Assembly (NCBI RefSeq): GCF_006439055.1
Contig: NZ_RCZC01000010.1
Coordinates: 62,245 to 126,244 of the forward strand
Direction of reading: 5' to 3'
Origin: Sphingomonas glacialis
GTDB lineage: Bacteria; Pseudomonadota; Alphaproteobacteria; Sphingomonadales; Sphingomonadaceae
Length of the DNA: 64,000 nucleotides
Notes under the pieces: generated by a model
What the model was told of the DNA's origin: nothing
What the model saw: only the letters and a program-made list of their open reading frames with translations
Database searches by the model: none
Shown: positions 25,762-34,544 of the stretch, one piece after another
How positions within the stretch are numbered: position 1 is the stretch's first letter
Layout: each line of letters starts with the position of its first letter
Position numbers and translations under genes: made by a program

Positions 25762-28355
25762 AGCGTCTTCGAGAGCGTCAGGCTGAGGAAACGACCGACG
25801 ACCGAATAGTTCGTGGAATCATAGGTCGGCTCGTAGGCGCCGGTGTTCCGGATGATCGCCGGCTTTGCGTTGAACACATTCAGCGCCGACACCGTAACAT
25901 CAAGACCCGATTTTGCTTGGCCGCCGATATGATAGCGCACCGTCAGATCCAGCGTGGTCATGTCGTTCACCAAAGGTGCTGGAGTGTACCGCGTATCGCG
26001 CACCGGCCCGACATAGTTGGTGAAGCCGGAGAGCGTCATCCGCGATGTCTCCCAGCTGAGCCCGGTGCGGGCGCGCCAATGCGGCGGTCGAAAGATCGCG
26101 CCAGCGAGACGGGTCGACGGCTGGCCCGCGAGCAGCGTCTGGTTGGATTCCAGATAGCTTGCGAGCCCGGTCGCGATCAGCTTTTGGCCGTCGCGCAAGT
26201 CGAAGCGATAGGATCCTGCAATATCCACGCCCTTCAGCGTCTGCGCCTCGGCGTTGCGCACCCGGTCATCGACGATCGCGACGACCTGCGCTGGATCGTA
26301 CGTCCCGCTCGTATAATTGCGCAGCCCACCAGGCGTCGCGGTGATGATCGCCTGCAATTGGGCAGGCGTCGGCGCATAGCTGATGAGGCTCGCGTACGTC
26401 GAATTACCCAGGATACCTGCAAGCGAGACGAACGGCTCAATGATGCGGTCGCGATAGGCTATGTGAAAGTATGTGATCTGCAGGTCGGCGCCCGGCAGAG
26501 CCCGCGGATGCAGGTCGAGCGTGCCGGACCAGGTCGTTGCATGTTCCGGCGCAAGGATCGGTCGGCCACCGGTCAGCAACAGTGTCGTCGCACTTGCTGG
26601 ATACGGGCCGTTGGCAAAGATCTGCGCGCCGAGCAGAAGCGCTGTCTGCGCTTGGAATTGCTGGTACAAGGTCGGCGACTTGAAGCTGCGGCCCCACGAT
26701 GCCTTTATGTCGAGATCGTCCGACGGCGCGTAGACGAACCCGAGCTTGGGCGTCGCCAGCCGCGCGATCGACGCGTAATCCTCATACCGGATCGCGCCGT
26801 TGAGCGTCAGGCGGTGGATGCCGGGAACGTCGAGGTCCGGCGACACGACCGGGATCGAAAGTTCGGCAAAGCCATAGCGACTGTCGCGGGTCGCGTGGCT
26901 GTTGGTCGACAGGGTTTCTACCCCGTTGGCGAGCGAACCGAGCCGGGTCGTCAGGCCGTTGCTGCGATACCCGCCGCCGATCGCCAGGCGCACGTCGCCA
27001 GCCGGTAGGCGCAGCAGCGGCCCTTCGGCGCCGAGTTCAACGCTGCCGAGCGTGTTGGCATAGCCGAAGGTCGCCGCGAGGTAGCGTTGTCCACCCGAGA
27101 ACGCGTCGGATTCACCGCGAACACGGTCTTCACTATAGGTCCCCGTCAGGTACAGGTTCCAGCGATGCGCGACGTCCACCTCGATCCGCGGCGAGATCGA
27201 GAACGCGCTGTCGTGCGGGCGACTAAGCGATCCGTTCACATCATACGCGCCAACAGTCGTGCTCGGAAACTGCGTGCGCGAGGTCCGGTGGCTGTAATTG
27301 GCATCGATACTTGCCCGCACACCGGCGCCAAAATCCTGATGCGCGGTCAACACGACATTTTGCTGGCTGATCGAGGGCATCAGCGTCGTCGTGCGGTCAA
27401 GGCTGCGCGTGTACGAGCGCTCATCGGCATAGACACTGCTGACGTGGCCGACCTCCCCGGCCAGCATGAAGCCGCCCCCTGACCAGCGCGCCCCCCCGAC
27501 AAGGTCGTAACGCTGCTGCACATTGCCGCCGTCGGTCGATCCGCCGAATTGAGCACTGCCGGTCAGTCCGTCATAGTCCGGCTTCAGGATAATATTGGCG
27601 ACCCCGCCGACCGCGTCCGACCCGTACACCGCAGACGCGCCATCGGCGACGACCTCGATTCGATCGAGCGCGCCGAGCGGGATTTGCGAGACGTCCACCG
27701 ACTGATTGGCACCGTTATACGCGATTCGGTGACCATTGATCAGCGTCAATGTCGCATCCGACCCCAGCCCGCGCAGATTGATCGTCGAAGCCGAACTGAC
27801 ATTCTCATTGTCGCCGCCTTGCACGCCGCCGCCGGCCACTCCCGGATTCTGACCGCCGCCGAACGATTGCGGGAGCGCCCGGACGACCTCGCCGAGCGAA
27901 CTCTGGCCCGCATCGCGCGCGCGTCGCTCGGTCACAACGGTGACGGGCGAGGTGCGCTGTCCGCCCCGGATCCGCGAGCCAGTAACGATGATATCCTTCG
28001 TGGACGGCGGGTCCGACGATATTGGCGCGCCGCCCGCGTCCGATCGCCCCCGAATCAGGATCGCACCGGCCTCCTCGACCGCTTGGAGGTCAGTACCGGA
28101 AAGCAGCCACTGCATCGCCGTCGCCGTATCGAAGGTCCCGTCTAGCGCTGGCGACATCCTGCCGGCGACCGCGTCGGCGGGAAACATCACGTCGCGCCCA
28201 ACGACGCGACCGGCTTCCCGAAGCGCCGGCCCCAAAGCCTGAGCGCGGATATGATATTCATGGACAGGGTCCGCTGCGATCGCTGGCGCGGCGGTCAGCA
28301 ACAGTGCGGTCGCAATGGCCAGGGTGGTGCTGCAGCGTCTGTTGAAACAGGACAT
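25758..28355 (-). CDS. TonB-dependent receptor with N-terminal signalling domain
   Basis: An 865-residue outer-membrane receptor. Signal peptide (1-28), then a secretin/TonB short N-terminal domain (about 30-105), which contacts FecR, then a plug domain starting near IIVTGSRIRGG and a 22-strand-type barrel. Gene order (sigma, FecR, receptor, isopeptidase) suggests import of the lasso peptide and signalling of its presence to FecR. The stop overlaps the isopeptidase start by four bases. The C-terminus ends LTLSKTL rather than the usual terminal aromatic residue. Confidence 0.9.
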   Translation of the reverse strand: MSCFNRRCSTTLAIATALLLTAAPAIAADPVHEYHIRAQALGPALREAGRVVGRDVMFPADAVAGRMSPALDGTFDTATAMQWLLSGTDLQAVEEAGAILIRGRSDAGGAPISSDPPSTKDIIVTGSRIRGGQRTSPVTVVTERRARDAGQSSLGEVVRALPQSFGGGQNPGVAGGGVQGGDNENVSSASTINLRGLGSDATLTLINGHRIAYNGANQSVDVSQIPLGALDRIEVVADGASAVYGSDAVGGVANIILKPDYDGLTGSAQFGGSTDGGNVQQRYDLVGGARWSGGGFMLAGEVGHVSSVYADERSYTRSLDRTTTLMPSISQQNVVLTAHQDFGAGVRASIDANYSHRTSRTQFPSTTVGAYDVNGSLSRPHDSAFSISPRIEVDVAHRWNLYLTGTYSEDRVRGESDAFSGGQRYLAATFGYANTLGSVELGAEGPLLRLPAGDVRLAIGGGYRSNGLTTRLGSLANGVETLSTNSHATRDSRYGFAELSIPVVSPDLDVPGIHRLTLNGAIRYEDYASIARLATPKLGFVYAPSDDLDIKASWGRSFKSPTLYQQFQAQTALLLGAQIFANGPYPASATTLLLTGGRPILAPEHATTWSGTLDLHPRALPGADLQITYFHIAYRDRIIEPFVSLAGILGNSTYASLISYAPTPAQLQAIITATPGGLRNYTSGTYDPAQVVAIVDDRVRNAEAQTLKGVDIAGSYRFDLRDGQKLIATGLASYLESNQTLLAGQPSTRLAGAIFRPPHWRARTGLSWETSRMTLSGFTNYVGPVRDTRYTPAPLVNDMTTLDLTVRYHIGGQAKSGLDVTVSALNVFNAKPAIIRNTGAYEPTYDSTNYSVVGRFLSLTLSKTL

Positions 28356-28443
28356 GAATTTCTCCCCCCGTTCCCGGTCAGCACGACCGGGTTCGAAAGG
28401 AGACGACGCATCGGATCCTCAGTTTATGGGGGCATCTGCAACT

Positions 28444-29460
28444 TTATTCAGCTGGCGATCCGCGTTCGAGCACGATCCGGGCGTCACCTTCAGCATCCGC
28501 GTGAAGGCCAAAGACCGTCGCCACGCGTTCGGCGAGTAGCTGGGGGGCATCGATCCGGAATGCGCCCGACACCTTGAGCCTGCCGAGATCAGGATCGGCG
28601 AGGACGATCTGGGTGCGCGTGTAGCGATTGGCGCGCGCGACGAGATCGGCCAGCGCCATCCCGTCGCAGTCCAGGACGCCCTCGGGCCAGCGATCATCGG
28701 GTGTGACGACAGCCTGCGCGGGTGGCAGGATCGACGTGCTAAACGCGACCTGCTGGCCAGGGGTGAGCCGGCGTGTCGTCGCAGAGGCTGACGATCGAAC
28801 GATGCCGCTCACCGGTAACGCGACATCGACACTGCCGCGAAGCAGGCGGACCGTGACGGCGCCGCCCGGGGCGAGGCCCACGTCGAAGACGGTGCCGTGT
28901 GCAGTGACCGTTCCACGGCCAGCGGCAACGACGAAAGGCCTACCTTCATGAGCCACATCGAACCGGGCGCGCCCGCGCACCAGCTCCAGTCGACGGATAT
29001 CGCGTCGATAGGTAAAGGACACTGCGCTGTCGGTATCGAGCGTTATCCGCGACCCATCTGCAAGCCGCACCGCGCGTATTTGGCCGACTTTCGTGATGAT
29101 AAGCCCACGCCCGGACATGACCGGCTGTGATGCCATCGAGACAGCACTGTCCGGCCGATGCATGAGCACTGCCCAGCCACCCACGCCCATGAGCAGCACG
29201 AGCGCGGCGACCAAAGCTGCCTGCAGCAGCCGACTTGGCACAGGTTGTACCGTTGGTAGCGGGTCAGGCTCGATCTCAACCAGTCTTCCCAGACTGAACA
29301 CCTCCGCGATCCAGTTATAGGCTTCGCGGTGCGCCGCGCGCTCCGTCAGCCATGCCTCGAAGGCGGGTCGCTCGGTTTCGGCGTCGGGGCCACGCATTCG
29401 CGCGAACCACAACGCGGCTTCATCGGACAGCGCATCGTCGGGCATGCAATCGGTCCTCAT
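28444..29460 (-). CDS. FecR-family anti-sigma/signal transducer
   Basis: A 338-residue inner-membrane protein. The N-terminal cytoplasmic DUF4880 segment (DEAALWFARMRGPDAETE, with REAYNWI) should bind the ECF sigma factor. One membrane helix lies near residue 90 (LVAALVLLMGVGGWAVLM). The periplasmic FecR domain includes ADGSRITLDTDSAVSF and should receive the signal from the receptor. The ATG at 29460 overlaps the sigma-factor stop (ATGA). An 88-base gap separates it from the receptor gene. Confidence 0.9.
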   Translation of the reverse strand: MRTDCMPDDALSDEAALWFARMRGPDAETERPAFEAWLTERAAHREAYNWIAEVFSLGRLVEIEPDPLPTVQPVPSRLLQAALVAALVLLMGVGGWAVLMHRPDSAVSMASQPVMSGRGLIITKVGQIRAVRLADGSRITLDTDSAVSFTYRRDIRRLELVRGRARFDVAHEGRPFVVAAGRGTVTAHGTVFDVGLAPGGAVTVRLLRGSVDVALPVSGIVRSSASATTRRLTPGQQVAFSTSILPPAQAVVTPDDRWPEGVLDCDGMALADLVARANRYTRTQIVLADPDLGRLKVSGAFRIDAPQLLAERVATVFGLHADAEGDARIVLERGSPAE

Positions 29461-29990
29461 TGGGCCTCGGCCAACGCTCGAGCCACCTGGGAGAGCGCCC
29501 TGACGATATGATATTGAACACCCGGCACGCTGATGCCGAGTTCGACCGCGATTTGCGCGTATGTCAGGCCGCGTTGGCGGTGCAGGAGGAACGCGGTGCG
29601 GGTCCGCGGGGGCAACCGCGCCAGCGTATCCTCGTAGATTCGCCGCACGTCAGCGGCTTCCAGGCCGAGCAGTTGAGTGGGGGCCGTGACAAGGTCGGGA
29701 TGCTCGTCCGCCGGGACATGCGTCGCGCGGTTCGCAACACGCCGCGACCGATCGATCAGCAGGTTGCGCGCGATCCGCTGGAGAAACGCCGCCGGTCGCT
29801 CCCGCGGGACATCCGTGGTCGACGCCGCGAAACGGACGAAGCTCTCCTGGACGAGATCCGCGACGTCGTCGCTTCCCCGTACTCTGCCCCGAAAGTAGCG
29901 CGCCAGCCGCGGCGCTTCGGTGCGATACAGGCGATCGAGATCCTCCCCGCCGCAAGGGGCGCCCTCCCAAGGTCTCGGGGCCGCGCTCAC
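29457..29990 (-). CDS. ECF sigma factor, FecI-like
   Basis: About 177 residues from the GTG at 29990, chosen for the AAAGG nine bases upstream and the normal family length; the frame is open to 30236, but that part is Arg-rich without homology. Sigma-70 region 2 reads DDVADLVQESFVRFAA and FLQRIARNLLIDRSRR; region 4 reads LPPRTRTAFLLHRQRGLTYA then IAVELGIS. It probably directs transcription of the receptor and isopeptidase genes when FecR signals. It is the first gene of the operon. Confidence 0.88.
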   Translation of the reverse strand: MSAAPRPWEGAPCGGEDLDRLYRTEAPRLARYFRGRVRGSDDVADLVQESFVRFAASTTDVPRERPAAFLQRIARNLLIDRSRRVANRATHVPADEHPDLVTAPTQLLGLEAADVRRIYEDTLARLPPRTRTAFLLHRQRGLTYAQIAVELGISVPGVQYHIVRALSQVARALAEAQ

Positions 29991-30292
29991 CAGCCCGGCC
30001 TTTGACAGATACGCCTTGCGCGAACCCCGGGCGCGCGCCCTCGCTCCACATGCGCCATCGACGCGCCTCGCAGGCGGCGAACCCGCTTGCCGCATTGGGC
30101 AAACAGGGGAATGCGCGGTGTGTCTCGGTCCAAAGGAGCGGCGCGAGCGCCACTGCTGACCGTGGGACCGCCCGGCCGATTGGTTCGGGCGTGTTAATGC
30201 CAGGCAGGAATATCCTACAGCGCGGCTGCCAGCCATTCCCGCGCTGCATCACAATCATGACGGATCGAACGGCGCTCGGCAAGACCGGCTTT
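29991..30292. other. spacer between the ECF sigma gene and the HEPN gene
   Basis: About 300 bases holding the presumed promoter of the sigma-factor operon. The sigma frame stays open across most of it but shows no family resemblance. I see no further gene and no strong hairpin. Confidence 0.4.
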
Positions 30293-31213
30293 TCAGTGCC
30301 TTGCGAGGCGCGCCAGCTCGTCGATATGGGCTGTGCAGATCGCATGGACCACAACGCCGAGCGCCTCGACCCGCGCGCTGAGCCACGTCAGTTCCTCGTC
30401 CGAGATGCTGTAGTGCTTCGAATACCGCGCCTTCACATAGGCGTCCTTCAGCTTCTCGAACATCGCGCGATCCTTCCGCATATCGCGCGGCCAGACTTCG
30501 AACAGCCGGCGATCGAGCCGTTCCGCCTGCGTGCGCAGGAAAGCGAGATTGTGGTTGTAGGGCGTGTAAAAGGTCAGCGTTAGCAAGAGGCAGTTGTAGA
30601 GCCGCTCGGTCGCCTGATGAAGGTCGAACGCCGCTTTTTTGGCGTCACCATCGTCAATCGCATGACGAAAGCCACGAAAAAAACTCATAGAACTTGAAAA
30701 GCAGTCCTCGAAATACTCCCGCGCCGCCGCCAGCGCTTCGGTCGGCGTCTTGGGGCGCGGCTGGTGCAGTTCGCGGTCATCGCTTTCGTACAGCGCAATG
30801 CCGTCGCGCGCGATCTCGAGGAAGAAGGTGCGACCGTGCGCGAGGCCGTCATTCACCTGTTGCAGCGAGTGCACGATGAAGTTGACCGGCGTGCCAAGCG
30901 TCTTTTCGATAAGGTGCTCACGGATCAACCGCTCCTCCGCCGCCGACCAATAGGTCGCACGGTCGGTCAGGTCCTTCTGGTTGACGATGATCAACAGGTC
31001 GAAATCGGATTTGTAGCGGTTTGCCGCCATTGGCGCATCGACCCAGTCGTCGCGCGCATACGATCCGAACAGGATGATTTTGAGGATACGCCCGCTCTTG
31101 CGCTTGCCGGTCGCTTCCGCCGTCGCCGCGCGAAAATCCTCGAACACGCTCGCCACGACGCGGTCGAGTTCCTCGCGCTTGTTCGCCGGGAGATGATCGA
31201 GGTCGGTTCGCAT
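30293..31213 (-). CDS. nucleotidyltransferase-HEPN fusion protein
   Basis: A 306-residue cytoplasmic protein. The N-terminal MNT-type nucleotidyltransferase has GSYARDDW (50-57) and SDFDLLI (69-75), with the metal-binding acidic residues in place. The C-terminal HEPN domain (about 165-300) contains R263-YSK-H267, which matches the HEPN RNase pattern R-x3-H. Separate MNT and HEPN proteins form toxin-antitoxin pairs, in which the transferase AMPylates the RNase; here both are on one chain. Whether it is a self-controlled RNase, a defence factor or a house-cleaning enzyme is unknown. It stands alone between the sigma operon and the GntR gene. Confidence 0.83.
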   Translation of the reverse strand: MRTDLDHLPANKREELDRVVASVFEDFRAATAEATGKRKSGRILKIILFGSYARDDWVDAPMAANRYKSDFDLLIIVNQKDLTDRATYWSAAEERLIREHLIEKTLGTPVNFIVHSLQQVNDGLAHGRTFFLEIARDGIALYESDDRELHQPRPKTPTEALAAAREYFEDCFSSSMSFFRGFRHAIDDGDAKKAAFDLHQATERLYNCLLLTLTFYTPYNHNLAFLRTQAERLDRRLFEVWPRDMRKDRAMFEKLKDAYVKARYSKHYSISDEELTWLSARVEALGVVVHAICTAHIDELARLARH

Positions 31214-31305
31214 GGAATGTGGACTTTAGTCGGCACGAATGGAGATTGCCACTGGCGCGGCGCGGCGGCGGCACGAAGTCACTGGGCAAGCCGCACTTTT
31301 CCGCC

Positions 31306-31908
31306 TCAATCCGTTCGTCGATCGAGCTTGTGCACTTTGTACACAATCGCCGAGGCCGTTCGCATGCGTCGACGCCTATATCGAGCAAGGCGCCGGCGCA
31401 GCGCTGATCGGTCGTCCGCCAGCACCGCGCGACGTAAGTCAGCAACCTCCTCCTCGACCCCGTCAAGGATGCTGAGTTCCGCCCGCCGCACGGGATGAAG
31501 GCGCAAATTCATGCTTCCCATTGCCTCCCGACACTCAACGTTTCGCGCTGCATCAACGATCGCTTCGAAGAGTACGCCGGTTGCCTCGACCGGCTCGATG
31601 CTTTCCCCCACCGGTCCCATCCGGCCAGCGCCCTGCAAACCAGCGAGCAGCAACTGCTGAACCCAGTCATAGCGATCGATCAGGTCGGCTTCGGTTAGCG
31701 ACGGCATGCAAAAGCCGTCGCCATCGCCGTCCATCAATAATCGTTCGCCGCGTAGTCGATGCAAGGCGTCGCGCACAGGCGATGGACTTGCGTCCAGCAG
31801 GTCGCATAGCGCCGCCAATTCTATCCGCTGACCCGGACGCCACTGGCCCGCTGCGATGCGATCGCGGATCGAGGCGTAGACACGATCGAACACTGGCGCG
31901 GGATTCAT
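31306..31908 (-). CDS. GntR-family transcriptional regulator
   Basis: About 200 residues from the ATG at 31908. The N-terminal winged helix is typical (FDRVYASIRDRIAAGQWRPG then LAALCDLLDASPSPVRDALH), and an alpha-helical effector domain of the FadR/FCD type follows. It has no metabolic neighbours, so it may control the lasso operon; the CTTATAAG palindrome before the precursor gene is a possible target. A 9-bp GC-rich stem-loop (31924-31948) lies just upstream of its start. Confidence 0.82.
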   Translation of the reverse strand: MNPAPVFDRVYASIRDRIAAGQWRPGQRIELAALCDLLDASPSPVRDALHRLRGERLLMDGDGDGFCMPSLTEADLIDRYDWVQQLLLAGLQGAGRMGPVGESIEPVEATGVLFEAIVDAARNVECREAMGSMNLRLHPVRRAELSILDGVEEEVADLRRAVLADDRSALRRRLARYRRRRMRTASAIVYKVHKLDRRTD

Positions 31909-31923
31909 CACCCCGTCACCGGC

Positions 31924-31948
31924 CTGCGGGCGGCCGGATCGCCCGCAG
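31924..31948 (-). promoter_or_regulatory. GC-rich hairpin upstream of the GntR gene
   Basis: CTGCGGGCG pairs with CGCCCGCAG around a 7-base loop, between the LuxR stop and the GntR ATG. It has no T-run on the minus strand, so it is a poor terminator; attenuation of read-through from the LuxR gene or a protein site are alternatives. Confidence 0.4.
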
Positions 31949-32063
31949 CTTTCGTAATGAAAAAGCAAAAGCGCTGAAGCCTTTCGCCAACACTGCAGCT
32001 CGGTGGCATAGCCCTGTCCTCCCGCTATCCAAACGCAGGATGTAGGCGATGCGGCGAGACGGG

Positions 32064-32828
32064 CTATCCCGTGGACACGGGATGGCCAGCGTTTAATTCG
32101 GAAGCGTTGATGACGCCAGACGCGAGTGCGCAAACCACCAGCAAAAAGCTCTTATGGACACCGCACCGCTCGCGGGCATGTTTCAGATGATCGTTCACCG
32201 TCACCGGAGTGATGCGCAGCAGGCGCGCGATCTGCTTTTCCTGATATCCCTGTCCGAGCAGAAGGACGATTTCGCGCTCCCTTGGTGTGAGCTGGCAATG
32301 AAATTGGCGTCGTCCGCACGCTCCGATGAGCCGCCGCGCTGCGTCGAACGCGAAGATGCCAAGCCCCTGTGCCAACGGGATGAAAGATTTCGGGAACGTG
32401 ATGCCCGGCGCCACCGCGAAGGAGCACGAGCCACTCGGTTCGCCTGCCATATGCACCGGAACCGTGTAGCCATCTCCGATACCGGCATCCTCTGCCCGGT
32501 CAAACAGCTCCTGGTCGGCGCGCGTTCTTGGTAACAGCGACGGTTGCGTCGACCACATAAAGCCCGTGTAGCGGGATTGGCTCATGCGATGAACCGGGTC
32601 GCGCGTGCCCAGCCCATTGCCATCATGGAACGCTGCGAAACGCGCCGGGTAATTATGAAGGTGTAGCGCTCCAGGCTGAGAGCGACTGAAATCGACATGA
32701 TGCGTGACCGAGAGAAAGGGTATTCCGGCACCCTTACAGATCGACGTCAGCGCTGCGAGCAGCCTATCGAGCGTATCGATACGGTCAATTTCACCGTAGA
32801 AATCGCCTATCCGTTCGAGCAATTCCAT
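32064..32828 (-). CDS. LuxR-family regulator with autoinducer-binding-like domain
   Basis: A 254-residue regulator. The N-terminal region (about 1-165) resembles the autoinducer-binding fold. The C-terminal LuxR helix-turn-helix reads CQLTPREREIVLLLGQGYQE and ITPVTVNDHLKHARERCGV. No luxI synthase is present in the window, so it is a LuxR 'solo' that may sense external or non-AHL signals. It lies 155 bases upstream of the GntR gene on the same strand. Confidence 0.85.
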   Translation of the reverse strand: MELLERIGDFYGEIDRIDTLDRLLAALTSICKGAGIPFLSVTHHVDFSRSQPGALHLHNYPARFAAFHDGNGLGTRDPVHRMSQSRYTGFMWSTQPSLLPRTRADQELFDRAEDAGIGDGYTVPVHMAGEPSGSCSFAVAPGITFPKSFIPLAQGLGIFAFDAARRLIGACGRRQFHCQLTPREREIVLLLGQGYQEKQIARLLRITPVTVNDHLKHARERCGVHKSFLLVVCALASGVINASELNAGHPVSTG

Positions 32829-33221
32829 GCGAGCCCGATATCCGGCCGCAGGCCGCGCGTAGCAACCTCATCGACCGCCTTCCCTACCCGCGGTGGCTCG
32901 CCCATCGGGCTGAATCACCGACTTGTTGATGGGATGGTCCGCCAACGGCGGGATCCAGTTGCCAGCATAGCGATAAAGGACACGCCACTTCAATGATTTC
33001 GTATGTTTAATCACTGATTTGGATCGACTTTCTGTGACCGGAAGATTCCGCCGTCGTCTATCCCGCGTCTACGGTGGCTACAAAGCCGTCGAATATGTGA
33101 ATGATAGGCAGTGCGAATTTTCGGGGAGACTCGGAATGGTTCCAGGCAAACACGGATATTTCTACCGGATTGTAACTGCCGCCAGGCGCGCTTGCGGCAC
33201 TGATCGAGCCGGAAGACTCCA
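32829..33221. other. divergent intergenic region, LuxR to LysR
   Basis: About 390 bases between the divergently read LuxR and LysR genes. No gene is supported. The right half is relatively AT-rich (around 32980-33130) and probably holds promoters for the LysR gene, which usually controls itself or a divergent neighbour. Confidence 0.45.
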
Positions 33222-34130
33222 ATGATAAATGTGGACCTTCTTCGGTACGCGGTTGCCGCTGCCGATACTGGCAGCTTCAGCCGAGCCGCCACTCGGTTCG
33301 GTGTAAAACAATCGACACTGAGCAAGCGGATCCAGTTTCTAGAGAACGGACTCGGCCTACCGCTCTTCCGGCGATCGACGCGAGGAGTCGCACCGACCGA
33401 GTCCGGCGCACACGTTTTATCGCGCGCGCGCCGAATTCTCGAGGACATCGACACCCTCGCCGGTGAGGCCCGCGCGTTATCCAGCGGAGAAACGGGGACG
33501 CTTAAAATCGGTTTCCATGGGTCGCTCGTCGGCGGAGATTTATCGGCTGCGATACATGCTTTTCGCGCGGCATGCCCTGATATTGAAATCCAGGCATCGC
33601 AACGCGGCCGGCACACATTGGTCGCGGCGCTGCAGGACGGAGCGCTCGACGCGGCAGTACTCGCAGGACAAACGCTGCTGCCGTCCCTGCGATCTTTATG
33701 CTTCTGGAGCGAGCCGGTTACGATCTCTCTCCCGGCAGATCACGCGCTGGCTGTGCGTGAACGACTTTACTGGACCGACCTCAGGGAAGCGATTTTCCTC
33801 GTGACTGCCTCCGATCCCGGGCCCGACCTGCGCGCCATGGTGATGGCCCGGCTCTCGGTGCCGGGATATCACCCCACGGTGCTCATCCAAGATGTCGGGC
33901 GCGAAAATCTTCCGTCGCTGATTGGCGGCGCACGCATCGCCATCACTGCCGGTGTGATCCTCCCTGCCGACCAAACGGATGGCTCGGTCTGCCGCGAAAT
34001 ACACGACGCGTCCGGCCACACCTGCCTTGAGCAGGGTGTTTACTGGAAGGTTGGCAACGGCAATCCTGCGCTCCGGCGCTTTTTCGAACTGCTGGCACAC
34101 CGTTATGCGCGCATTGCCCCCGCGATTTAA
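33222..34130 (+). CDS. LysR-family transcriptional regulator
   Basis: A 302-residue protein with a textbook LysR N-terminus (DLLRYAVAAADTGSFSRAAT then QSTLSKRIQFLENGLGLPLF, ending RRSTRGVAPTESG) and a periplasmic-binding-type effector domain (about 90-295). The ATG at 33222 gives the family's standard length. It is divergent from the LuxR gene and convergent with the trb operon, from which a bidirectional terminator separates it. Target and ligand are unknown. Confidence 0.9.
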   Translation: MINVDLLRYAVAAADTGSFSRAATRFGVKQSTLSKRIQFLENGLGLPLFRRSTRGVAPTESGAHVLSRARRILEDIDTLAGEARALSSGETGTLKIGFHGSLVGGDLSAAIHAFRAACPDIEIQASQRGRHTLVAALQDGALDAAVLAGQTLLPSLRSLCFWSEPVTISLPADHALAVRERLYWTDLREAIFLVTASDPGPDLRAMVMARLSVPGYHPTVLIQDVGRENLPSLIGGARIAITAGVILPADQTDGSVCREIHDASGHTCLEQGVYWKVGNGNPALRRFFELLAHRYARIAPAI

Positions 34131-34212
34131 TCAAAGACCATCATGTGACGCATGGGTTGCAGGGCGTGCGGCAACGCCAAACAAGAATTGACGGATTCTG
34201 GATGACACTTCG

Positions 34213-34250
34213 AAAGGCCGCCATGCCCGGGGGGAGACATGGCAGCCTTT
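34213..34250. terminator. bidirectional terminator between LysR and trb operons
   Basis: AAAGGCCGCCATG pairs with CATGGCAGCCTTT, 13 positions with one mismatch, around a 12-base loop. The stem ends in T-runs (CCTTT) on both strands. It sits between two convergent transcription units, so it probably stops both. Confidence 0.75.
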
Positions 34251-34313
34251 CCCGCTTTCCGGCTGGCCTGGGGCGTAGCTTACCGGGAGCGGATGCCGTC
34301 AGCGCGTCGGCGC

Positions 34314-34544
34314 CTATTGATCACCCTCCGATCGACGCCGCGCTTTGGCAAAGCCGCGATCGGTCGCCATGAACCGTGTGAGCATCGGCGCGATCAGCTT
34401 TTCTGGTCGGGCTTGAGGCTGTCCGGTCTCCGCGGCGTGCGCCACCGCGTAAGCAAGCAGATCGCGATGCACCGCTGCCGGTAGTTCGATCGTGATCTTG
34501 ACCGGGCGATCCTCGACCAGCGGCCCGAGTTTCAGCGTCGCCAT
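34314..34544 (-). CDS. DUF2274 protein of the trb operon
   Basis: A 76-residue protein matching the DUF2274 family (LKLGPLVEDRPVKITIELPA then AAVHRDLLAYAVAH and LIAPMLTRFMATDRGFAKAR). The family regularly follows trbI in alphaproteobacterial conjugative elements; its function is unknown, and its form suggests a small ribbon-helix-helix-like DNA or protein binder. The ATG overlaps the trbI stop (TAATG). It is the last gene of the trb operon. Confidence 0.87.
   Translation of the reverse strand: MATLKLGPLVEDRPVKITIELPAAVHRDLLAYAVAHAAETGQPQARPEKLIAPMLTRFMATDRGFAKARRRSEGDQ

Noticed and set aside
29991..30236. N-terminal extension of the ECF sigma factor
   Set aside because: Eighty-two Arg/Pro-rich residues without sigma-factor homology; the GTG at 29990 gives the normal length.
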